From the NCBI RefSeq assembly GCF_041261445.1, contig NZ_JBGCCU010000016.1:124001-188000 (forward strand): DNA of 64,000 nucleotides, read 5' to 3'. The notes under the pieces are model-generated. The model ran no database searches. It was not told the origin of the DNA and saw only the letters and a list, made by a program, of their open reading frames with translations. Each line of letters starts with the position of its first letter. Position 1 is the stretch's first letter. Below, piece by piece: positions 9,913 to 16,977 of this stretch. Source of the stretch: Catenulispora sp. EB89. GTDB taxonomy: Bacteria; Actinomycetota; Actinomycetes; Streptomycetales; Catenulisporaceae. The position numbers were made by a program, and so were the translations under genes.

Positions 9913-10907
9913 CAGTCTTCATCCACCTTGAACAGGCCGGACCGGGTGACCAGCAGACCGGCACACACCAGGCCGACCGCCAGCAGCACCAGCGAGATCG
10001 CGGCGGCGCCGTTGAAGTCCCCGTTCTGGAACGCGAAGACGTAGGCGAGCTCGTTGGGCGACCACGTCGGGCTGACCCGGTTCAGGCTCGCCGTCTGCAA
10101 CAGCTGCGGTTCCACGAACAGCTGGGTGCCGGCGGCGAAGGCCAGGATCGCCATGTAGACGATCCACTTGCGGATCATCGGGATCTGAATGCGCCAGGCG
10201 ATCTGCCAGGGCCCCGCCCCGTCGATGCGCGCCGCTTCCAGGACCTCGTCCGGGATGTTGTTCAGCGCGCCGTACATAACGACGATCCAGCCGCCGGCCC
10301 CGGTCCAGAACGCGATCAGGACGAGGATGACCGGCAGGTTCCCGGGCGCCAGGACCTGGTCGAAGTTCTGCATGCCGAGCGCGCGCAGCAGGCGCGCGGC
10401 CGGACTGACCGCCGGGTCGAGCATGAACAGCCAGACCAGCACACTCGCCACACCGGCGAGCGCCCCGGGGATGTAGAACAGGAACCGCAGCACCGCCGAG
10501 ACGCCGCTGCCGACCCGGCTGCGCAGGATGACCGCGACCACCACGGTGAGCACGACCACGAGCAGCAGCCACATCACCAGGTAGACGCCGATGTTCGCGA
10601 ACGCCGGGCCGAAGCGGAAGTCCTGGAAGACCTTGGAGAACTGGCCGAGTCCGGTGAACTGGCCGTCGGCGTTGGTGAAGGCGAGGTAGACCGAGTAGCC
10701 GGTCGGGAAGACACCGAACGCGAGCAGCAGGACGGTGTAGCCGGCGACGAACAGGTAGCCGACGCGGCCGGTCCGGCCGGCCTGCCTGGACCGACCGGCC
10801 CGCCCCGCACGTCCGGCACGTCCGATCCCCCCGGCCCGCCGCCGCACGAGGCGGCGGGCCGGGCCGCTCGCGGGTCCCGCGAGCGGCTGTTCCTGGAGCG
10901 CCGTCAT
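9912..10907 (-). CDS. Carbohydrate ABC transporter permease (MalF/UgpA type)
   Basis: 331 residues from the ATG at 10907, which overlaps the stop of the substrate-binding-protein gene as ATGA. The N-terminal 50 residues are very rich in Arg and Gly (GIGRAGRAGRAGRSRQAGR), then membrane segments begin at VGYLFVAGYTVLLLAF. The EAA motif is EAARIDGAGPWQIAWRIQIP, near residue 235. A much longer frame (to 12173) exists upstream but runs antiparallel in register to the binding protein and is not the gene. It forms the heterodimeric channel with the permease encoded at 8941-9912. Confidence 0.92.
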   Translation of the reverse strand: MTALQEQPLAGPASGPARRLVRRRAGGIGRAGRAGRAGRSRQAGRTGRVGYLFVAGYTVLLLAFGVFPTGYSVYLAFTNADGQFTGLGQFSKVFQDFRFGPAFANIGVYLVMWLLLVVVLTVVVAVILRSRVGSGVSAVLRFLFYIPGALAGVASVLVWLFMLDPAVSPAARLLRALGMQNFDQVLAPGNLPVILVLIAFWTGAGGWIVVMYGALNNIPDEVLEAARIDGAGPWQIAWRIQIPMIRKWIVYMAILAFAAGTQLFVEPQLLQTASLNRVSPTWSPNELAYVFAFQNGDFNGAAAISLVLLAVGLVCAGLLVTRSGLFKVDED

Positions 10908-12262
10908 CGCGTGACGACCGTGTACCCGACCGACTTCGCCTCGTTGACGATCGCGGTCTGCCAGGCGGGCAGGGCCGAACTGAGCGACCTGCCGGCGGTC
11001 AGCGCGGACAGCACCGCGTTCGACCACGGCGTGGCGTCGCTGAACTTGGTGTTCGACCAGCCGGTCCACACCTCGTTCGCGGCGGCGAGGAAGACGTCTG
11101 AGACGTCGGTGGCGAAGTAGTCCTTGTTCGCCGGGTTCGCCAGCCAGGCCTTGGCCCCGGCGACGAAGGCCGGGTAAGTCGGGGCGCCCTGCAGGTTCTC
11201 GGTCGAGGTGGTGAGCCAGGTCGTGAGGTCGGTGGCGGCCTTGATGTTGGCGCTGTGCGAGGAGACCATCCAGATCCCGCCGCCGACGTTGCCGGTGGCC
11301 GTCGTGCTCTGGCCGTCCCACTTCAGCGGCGCCGAGGCGGCGATCTGGCCGGCCGGGACCTTGAACGCGGAGTTGAACAGGTACTGGCCGTACCAGGAGG
11401 GGCCGACCGCCATCAGGACCTTGCTGCCGTCGAAGCCCTTGGTGAAGAAGCCCTGCGTGCTCACCGCCTTGTCGGCGATCAGCGGGTCCAGCAAGTTCGC
11501 CATCCGCGTGCACTCCGGCGCGGTCAGGTCCACCTTCAGGGTGTTGTCGCCGACCAGCTGCTGCGCCGGGCACTGGCTGGACCAGAAGTAGGACTCCTGC
11601 GAGTTGGTGTCGCCGACCGCGCCGACCACGTAGCCGGGGTGCTCCGCGGCGACCTTCTCGCCGAGCGCCTGGTACTGCTCCCACGTCGTCGGGACCTGGT
11701 AGCCCCACTGGTCCATCAGCTTCTTGTTGTACCAGGTCACGACCTGGGCGATGTCGTTGCGCAGACAGTAGGTGTGGCCGCCGGTCTGGCACGGCGCGAG
11801 CGAGCCGGCGGCGAAGCCCTGCAGCGTCGAGGCGGGCACCAGCTGGTCGACCGGCGCGGCGAAGGCCTTCGCGCTCGGGTTCGTCGGCACGCTGGCCCAC
11901 GTGACGTCGGTCGGCGAGGCGAAGACGACGTCGGGCCAGCCGCTGCCGGTGCGGTCGAACAGCTGCACCTTGGTCTGCAGGTAGGTCGAACCGTCGGCGC
12001 TGCCGTCGTAGGTGACGACGTTCATCTTCACGCCGGGGTGTTCCTGCTGGTACTTCTGCACGTCCGGCAGCCGCGTGGAGTCGGTCCAGACCGTGATCGC
12101 GGCGGCGTTGTCCTGCGCGGCCTGCTTGAACTCGGACGGGGCGCCGGCGGTCTTCGTCGTGGCGCTCGCGCATCCCGACAGCGCCGCCGCGGCGCCGACG
12201 ACGAGCGCGGCGGCGGCGATCGTCCGTCCGCGGGTGCGGGCGACTGTGCGTGGAGACATCAT
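10904..12262 (-). CDS. Extracellular solute-binding lipoprotein of a sugar ABC transporter
   Basis: 452 residues from the ATG at 12262 (a second ATG follows directly). Residues 1-35 form a lipoprotein signal with lipobox LSGC; the cysteine would carry the lipid anchor. The remainder matches family 1 extracellular solute-binding proteins: ITVWTDSTRLPDVQKYQQEH at the start, a central YFWSSQCPAQQL region and GGGIWMVSSHSANIKAATD in the second lobe. The extra cysteines (TPSCQTGGHTYC-like region) may form disulfides. It delivers a carbohydrate to the two permeases encoded immediately downstream. The ligand is unknown; the neighbouring enolase-superfamily enzyme and beta-helix protein suggest a plant- or fungus-derived glycan or sugar acid. 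Confidence 0.9.
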   Translation of the reverse strand: MMSPRTVARTRGRTIAAAALVVGAAAALSGCASATTKTAGAPSEFKQAAQDNAAAITVWTDSTRLPDVQKYQQEHPGVKMNVVTYDGSADGSTYLQTKVQLFDRTGSGWPDVVFASPTDVTWASVPTNPSAKAFAAPVDQLVPASTLQGFAAGSLAPCQTGGHTYCLRNDIAQVVTWYNKKLMDQWGYQVPTTWEQYQALGEKVAAEHPGYVVGAVGDTNSQESYFWSSQCPAQQLVGDNTLKVDLTAPECTRMANLLDPLIADKAVSTQGFFTKGFDGSKVLMAVGPSWYGQYLFNSAFKVPAGQIAASAPLKWDGQSTTATGNVGGGIWMVSSHSANIKAATDLTTWLTTSTENLQGAPTYPAFVAGAKAWLANPANKDYFATDVSDVFLAAANEVWTGWSNTKFSDATPWSNAVLSALTAGRSLSSALPAWQTAIVNEAKSVGYTVVTR

Positions 12263-12326
12263 CGTCTTGCCTTTCTGAGGGAGGGGTCGGGCGAGGGGTC
12301 GGGCAGGTTGTCGGGTGGAGGTGCTG

Positions 12327-13427
12327 CTAGGCGGCCGCGCCTTCGACGTAGGGCCGGAGGGCGCTCGGGTAGTCCAGGCCCGGGGGCAGCGCGATGCCCG
12401 GACCGGTCGGCGCGTGCACGAGGCCGTCCTGGTCGACGGCGCGTTCGCGGACCACCGGGTTCGAGGTGACCAGCGACTCGTAGTAGGTGGTGTTCGAGAT
12501 CGCCATGCACAGGTGCTGGTTCGGGATGTCCGAGCCGTGCACCTCGGCCCGGAGCCGGTAGGCATCGGCGAGGTGCGCGGTGCGCATCGCGCCGGTGATC
12601 CCGCCGCGAAGGTTGGTGCTGGCGCGCACGCCGAAGGTGGCCGCGCCGGCGGCGATGAAGTCGGCGGAGTTCATGTGCGCGCCGTCGGAGGTCTCGGCGA
12701 CCAGCAGCGGCACGTCGACGAGCTCAGCCAGGCGCCGGTAGGCGCTGACGCTGAACTCGCGCATCGGCTCCTCGTACCAGAGGTACTTCGCCTCGGACAG
12801 CGCCGCGCCGACGTGCAGGGCGTCGGGCAGGTCGAAGCCCGCGGAGCCGTCGTACATCAGCGGGACCTCGGGGCCGAGGTGGTCGCGCAGCGCGAGGATG
12901 AGCTGGGCGTCGCGCCGGGCGTCACCCCAGGCGTGCAGCTTCACGCCGTGGTAGCCCAGGGCCAGGCACTGGTCGGCGACGTCGAAGAACTCTTCGACGC
13001 TGCCGAAGGTCGAGGTCGAGGCGTAGGCCGGGATCTCGGTGCGGTACCCGCCGAGCACCTGCCAGGTCGGCAGGTTCTGCGCGCGGCCGGCCAGGTCCCA
13101 GAGCGCCACGTCGATCAGGCCGAGCGTCGGCAGCGGCAGTTCGTGGATGCGGTCGAGCTCCCATACGCGGTGCCAGATCCATTCACGCTGCAAAGGGTCC
13201 TGGCCCAGGAGTTCGGGGCGGAAGATCCGCTCGACCAGGTCGTCGAGCAGCACCGCCGCGCCGGGCCGGGAGAAGAAGGCGACGCCTTCGACGCCGGCGT
13301 CGGTGCCGATCCGCAGGATGCCGCCCTCCCCCGCCGGCGCGCTGCCGGCCAGGCCTTCGCGCCACCGGAAGGGCGGATCCACGGCGGGCACGGGGACCCG
13401 GAAGGACTCGACGTGGGTGATCTTCAT
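12327..13427 (-). CDS. Mandelate racemase/muconate-lactonizing enzyme family protein (enolase superfamily)
   Basis: 366 residues, the normal length for the family. The N-terminal capping domain (about 1-125) precedes the (beta/alpha)7 barrel. Catalytic landmarks are visible: GVKLHAWGD (K-x-H in place of the common K-x-K), metal ligands in YDGSAGF, YEEP and AETSDG, and EVHGSDIPN with the general-base histidine. Members racemise or dehydrate sugar acids, so a sugar-acid dehydratase role fits the operon, but the exact substrate is not predictable by eye. It is the first gene of the operon, 64 bp before the binding protein, and is probably controlled by the adjacent GntR regulator. The start at 13427 is preceded by AGGAAG. 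Confidence 0.88.
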   Translation of the reverse strand: MKITHVESFRVPVPAVDPPFRWREGLAGSAPAGEGGILRIGTDAGVEGVAFFSRPGAAVLLDDLVERIFRPELLGQDPLQREWIWHRVWELDRIHELPLPTLGLIDVALWDLAGRAQNLPTWQVLGGYRTEIPAYASTSTFGSVEEFFDVADQCLALGYHGVKLHAWGDARRDAQLILALRDHLGPEVPLMYDGSAGFDLPDALHVGAALSEAKYLWYEEPMREFSVSAYRRLAELVDVPLLVAETSDGAHMNSADFIAAGAATFGVRASTNLRGGITGAMRTAHLADAYRLRAEVHGSDIPNQHLCMAISNTTYYESLVTSNPVVRERAVDQDGLVHAPTGPGIALPPGLDYPSALRPYVEGAAA

Positions 13428-13722
13428 ATCTGCTTCCTGATCGCTGCCGGACGCGGTGCGCCCGGGAAAGGGCCGGAAAAAGGCATGGCGGTATCGAGGA
13501 GTGGCTAAGGAGGCGTTTCAGGGTGCGTGAAGTCCGCGGGGGCGTTCCGGGGCAGGCGCTATCGCGGCCGCACCGTCGCGGAGCCGGCTTTCCGGGCCGG
13601 GTGACGGGGTGCTCGGTGGTGCTCGGATCTCTGAGTGGTGAGGTGCCGGTTTGGGGCGTGCTGGGTAGCGGCGTGCCGGTCAGGCAGCCGCAGGAACAGG
13701 CGTGTCAGGCGAGCGGCAGGGT

Positions 13723-14496
13723 TCAGGCCCGGGTGTCGGGGGTGAACAGCCGGTCGCGGATCCGGTTCTCGAACTGGTGCCGGGTGGTGTCCACGTGCTG
13801 GGCCATCAGGTCCATCGCGCGGACGGCGTCCCCGGCGCCGATGGCCTCGGCGATCTCGACGTGCTGCCGGCCGGCGGCCTCCAGCGAGCCCGGGGCCAGG
13901 CCGTGGAACAGCAGGACGTCGCTCTGCGCGGCGAACTTGCGCACCGTGGCGACCGAGGACTGCAGGAAGACGTTGTGCGCGGCCGCGGCCACGGCGGTGT
14001 GGAACAGCTCGTCGGCGTGCCCGAAGGCGTCGGCGTCGCCGGCCACCCCGACCTCGGCCGACTCCAGCGCCGCCTCGCGGATGGCCTTGACCTCCAGCGG
14101 CGTGGCGATGGTCGCCGCCCGCCGGGCGGTCTCGGTCTCGATCACCTGGCGGTAGTCCAGCAACATGAGCACGTGCTCCATGTCAGTGGGCTGATAGTGC
14201 GCCAGCTGGTCGTTGTCGGCGACCGCCGGGGCCGCGGCGACGAAGATGCCGGCGCCGCGCCGGACCGTGAGCCGGCCGATCGCGGCCAGGACTTTGACGG
14301 CCTCGCGCGTGACGTTCCGCGTGACGCCGAGGATCTCGGCCAGGCCCTGCTCGGTCGGCAGCCGGTCGCCGGGGCGCAGGTTCTCCTCGGCGATGTAGTG
14401 CAGCAGGCGTTCCGCGACGAGTTCGTAACCGGGCCGGTACCGGTCGTCGTCCGGCGCGGCTCCGTCCGGACCCAGGGGGGCGGGGTTCCTCGTCAC
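13723..14496 (-). CDS. GntR-family transcriptional regulator, FadR/FCD type
   Basis: 257 residues from a GTG at 14496 with GGGAGG nine bases upstream; a longer frame to 14568 lacks a ribosome-binding site. Residues about 23-85 are the winged-helix domain (AERLLHYIAEENLRPGDRLPTEQGLAEILGVTRNVTREAVKVLAAIGRL). The rest is an all-helical FCD ligand-binding domain with conserved histidines (HADELFHTAV, QHVEIAEAI, QHVDTTRHQ) that usually bind a metal and a small organic acid. It lies directly upstream of, and in the same direction as, the sugar operon, which it most likely represses until a sugar-acid ligand appears. Confidence 0.9.
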   Translation of the reverse strand: MTRNPAPLGPDGAAPDDDRYRPGYELVAERLLHYIAEENLRPGDRLPTEQGLAEILGVTRNVTREAVKVLAAIGRLTVRRGAGIFVAAAPAVADNDQLAHYQPTDMEHVLMLLDYRQVIETETARRAATIATPLEVKAIREAALESAEVGVAGDADAFGHADELFHTAVAAAAHNVFLQSSVATVRKFAAQSDVLLFHGLAPGSLEAAGRQHVEIAEAIGAGDAVRAMDLMAQHVDTTRHQFENRIRDRLFTPDTRA

Positions 14497-14597
14497 GGTC
14501 GAAGTCCTCCCTTGGGTGAGTGACGGCGTGGGATGAGTATGGCAGATCGTCGAATTAATGCAACTCATTCGCCACAGGAGCCGGTCATGGCGGCCAT

Positions 14598-14662
14598 GAA
14601 TCAGATCAATCCTGGATCTTTGTGGGCAAGTTCTCCGCCGACTCTGCGGATTGATCTGATTC
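14598..14662. promoter_or_regulatory. Perfect 15-bp inverted repeat with 35-bp spacer
   Basis: GAATCAGATCAATCC (14598-14612) is matched exactly by its reverse complement at 14648-14662. The arms are AT-rich for this genome. The element sits 5 bp past the stop of the EndoU-like gene and about 100 bp before the GntR start, so it may be a 3' hairpin or an operator pair. I see no U-tract. Confidence 0.5.
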
Positions 14663-14667
14663 TTTGG

Positions 14668-15420
14668 TCAGAAGCCGGAGTGCGTCGGGTAGACGGTGTT
14701 GCCGGACCGCTCGATGTTGATCTTGACGCCGCGCAGGATGTGCGTCCTGATCTCCGAGACAGTGATCGGGTCCGTCTCCTTGCTGCGCACGTTCGTGCTC
14801 TGATTCACCGCGAGGCCCTGCATGCTCTCGGGACGCTCCAGGGCGATGAGGGCCAGGACGTGGTCCGGCGGCATCCAGACCGGGAACATGGTGCTCTTCT
14901 TGACCGCCCCGGAGGTCTTGGCGTTCTTGTACCGCCAGGTGATGACGTGCACCTTGTCCTTGCGGCCGGCGCTCTCGCCGGTGTCGACCTCGACGATCCC
15001 GGCCGGCAGGGTCCCGTTCTTGTCCAGGTAGGCGTGCAGGCCTTGCGGGGCTTCGTGATTCACCGCGCTGCCGATCGGCACGCCGTGGAATATATGGGCT
15101 TTGAGAGCCGCGTTGACGCCGCCGGCCAGCTGGTGCGCGGCCGTCTCGGCCATGTCGATCCGGCGCTGGTGCTTGCCGCGCTCTTCGTCGGTCTTGGCGC
15201 GCTGGACCGGGACGTGGGAGTGCCGGCTGTGCTGGGTGTGCTGCTCGGTCGCGACGAGGCGGCTGACCGCGGCGTTGCCGATCGAGCGCTGCAAGGCGAG
15301 GACGTTCTGGGCCGTCAGCGGCTCGGCGGCGGGCGAGCGCGAAGCGCTGCTTTCGGCCCGGCGCGGGGTCTCGCGGGCCTCAGCCCGGCTCTCGGAGGAA
15401 GTCCGGCCGTGGGTGTGCAT
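14668..15420 (-). CDS. Putative toxin: eCIS-cargo-type N-terminus fused to an EndoU-like nuclease domain
   Basis: 250 residues from the ATG at 15420 (AGGAG ten bases upstream). The N-terminal 40 residues are polar and disordered. Residues 43-55 read LQRSIGNAAVSRL, the motif found near the start of many proteins loaded by actinobacterial extracellular contractile injection systems or of DUF4157-type toxins, and VPVQRA follows at 70-75. The C-terminal part (about 95-250) shows the pattern of bacterial EndoU RNases: KAHIFHG (H109/H112), GLHAYLD (H129), KKSTMFPVWMPPDHVL (K174/K175, S176) and a final NTVYPT (T242-x-Y244). I infer an RNA-cleaving effector. There is no signal peptide, no immunity gene that I recognise next to it, and no eCIS structural gene in the window. 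A frame extending to 15615 lacks a ribosome-binding site. Confidence 0.65.
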   Translation of the reverse strand: MHTHGRTSSESRAEARETPRRAESSASRSPAAEPLTAQNVLALQRSIGNAAVSRLVATEQHTQHSRHSHVPVQRAKTDEERGKHQRRIDMAETAAHQLAGGVNAALKAHIFHGVPIGSAVNHEAPQGLHAYLDKNGTLPAGIVEVDTGESAGRKDKVHVITWRYKNAKTSGAVKKSTMFPVWMPPDHVLALIALERPESMQGLAVNQSTNVRSKETDPITVSEIRTHILRGVKINIERSGNTVYPTHSGF

Positions 15421-15571
15421 GGTTCGGCGACTCCTGCTCGATCGGGACGTGCCACAGACTGGACGATTCTCGTTCAGCGGGAGCCGCGCGCGACATGTCC
15501 GCCCGGACGGGATCACGGGCAGATTCGGGTGCCCGTAAGGGTTCTGGCCGCTGTGGCGGTTCTCTCGGCGG

Positions 15572-16888
15572 TCAGGCGAGGTCTGCGGCGAGCTCCGGCT
15601 CGGCTCCGGCGGCACGCCCCGCCACCCGGCGGGCCAGCACGTATCCCCCGGCCGCGGCCGCCAGGCACGACACCCCGCCGACCGCCAGCCCCGAGCGCGG
15701 GTCGGACAGCGCGATCACCCAGCCGACCAGCGGCCCGCCGATCGGCGTCGTGCCCTGGAACGCCACCTGCCACAGCGCGATCATCCGGCCGCGCTTCTCC
15801 GGGTCCGAGGTCAGCTGGATCGTCGAGTTGCCGATCGCGATGAACGACACGCTGGCCCAGCCGACCAGCAGCATCACCGCGCAGGACAGCGCGAACACCG
15901 GCGCGTAGGCGGCGGCCAGCATCGACACGCCGAAGCCGGTCGAGGCGATGACCATCGGACGCACGCCGGTCCGGCCGCGGGCCGCGGTGAACAGTCCGCC
16001 GACGACGGCGCCGACGCCCATCGCCGAGGTCATGAAGCCGAACGCGACCGAGCCGCCGTGGAACGTCCGTTCCACGAAGACCGGCAACGAGACCTGGAAC
16101 TCGTACGCCAGCAGCCCCACCAGCCCCATCATCGCCAGCGGTATCGCGATCGTCGGCGTCGCGGCGGCGTAGCGCAGACCCTCGCGGAGCTGGCCGCGGG
16201 CCCGCGGCGTCGGCGGACTCGGCCGCAGCGCGGAGCGGTCCATACGCAGCAGCGAGGCGACGACCGCGACGAAGCTGGCCGCGTTGAACAGGAAGCAGAC
16301 CCCGATGCCGACCGCGGCGATCAGCACCCCGCCGACGGCCGGCCCGACCGCGCGCGCCGCGTTCACCATCACCGAGTTCAGCGTGATGGCGTTGCGCAGC
16401 TCGTCGCGGCCGACCATCTCCCGGACGAACGACTGGCGCGTGGCGTTCTCGAAGGCGTTGTTCATGCCCAGGACCACGGCCAGCGCACACACCTCCCAGA
16501 AGCTGACCGCCCCGAAGACGGTGAGCAGGCCGAGCACGAGCGCCTGGATCCCCATCGCGGTCTGCAGGATGACCATGAGGCGCTTCTTGTCGGCCCGGTC
16601 GGCGACGACGCCGCCGTAGGGGCCGAAGAGCAGGACCGGCAGCGTCTGGAGCGCGACGACCAGACCGAGCGCGGTGCTGGAGTGCGTGAGGGTGAGGACC
16701 AGCCAGGACTGGGCGGTCATCTGCATCCACGTGCCGACCAGGGATATGGACTGGCCGGTCATGTAGAGGCGGTAGTTGGGGACCTTGAGCGAGGAGAAGG
16801 TCCGCTGCCGGACGGATTGCTGGTCAGGGGGCTTCGGCGGGTTCGGTGGAATCGGCGCCGTGACCGGTCCGGCGTTGACGGTGCTCAT
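15572..16888 (-). CDS. MFS transporter (DHA3/EntS-like exporter)
   Basis: 438 residues and twelve hydrophobic segments. The N-terminus SLKVPNYRLYMTGQSISLVGTWMQMTAQSWLVL is characteristic of the MFS_3/EntS group, and GGVVADRADKKRLM is the motif A loop between TM2 and TM3. Substrates of this group are siderophores or drugs; none can be assigned here. The gene lies upstream of the EndoU-like gene on the same strand with a 150-bp gap, so co-transcription is possible but not evident. An AT-rich dyad lies just upstream of the start. Confidence 0.88.
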   Translation of the reverse strand: MSTVNAGPVTAPIPPNPPKPPDQQSVRQRTFSSLKVPNYRLYMTGQSISLVGTWMQMTAQSWLVLTLTHSSTALGLVVALQTLPVLLFGPYGGVVADRADKKRLMVILQTAMGIQALVLGLLTVFGAVSFWEVCALAVVLGMNNAFENATRQSFVREMVGRDELRNAITLNSVMVNAARAVGPAVGGVLIAAVGIGVCFLFNAASFVAVVASLLRMDRSALRPSPPTPRARGQLREGLRYAAATPTIAIPLAMMGLVGLLAYEFQVSLPVFVERTFHGGSVAFGFMTSAMGVGAVVGGLFTAARGRTGVRPMVIASTGFGVSMLAAAYAPVFALSCAVMLLVGWASVSFIAIGNSTIQLTSDPEKRGRMIALWQVAFQGTTPIGGPLVGWVIALSDPRSGLAVGGVSCLAAAAGGYVLARRVAGRAAGAEPELAADLA

Positions 16889-16913
16889 ACGACGACGGCC
16901 TTCCGCTGCCCGA

Positions 16914-16942
16914 CTTTATTTGTTTAAGCGTACTAAATAAAG
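16914..16942. promoter_or_regulatory. AT-rich inverted repeat upstream of MFS gene
   Basis: CTTTATTT (16914-16921) and AAATAAAG (16935-16942) form a perfect 8-bp dyad with 13 bases between, 25 bp upstream of the MFS start at 16888. It is one of the most AT-rich spots of the window and sits where a promoter or operator is expected. No local regulator gene explains it. Confidence 0.4.
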
Positions 16943-16977
16943 ATCGGGCGCGGGTCGGCGGGGTGCCCCGGGCCTGG

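Noticed and set aside
9912..12173. A 753-residue fused binding protein-permease
   Set aside because: The extra N-terminal part is an out-of-frame reading of the solute-binding-protein gene. The real permease starts at 10907 with an ATGA overlap.
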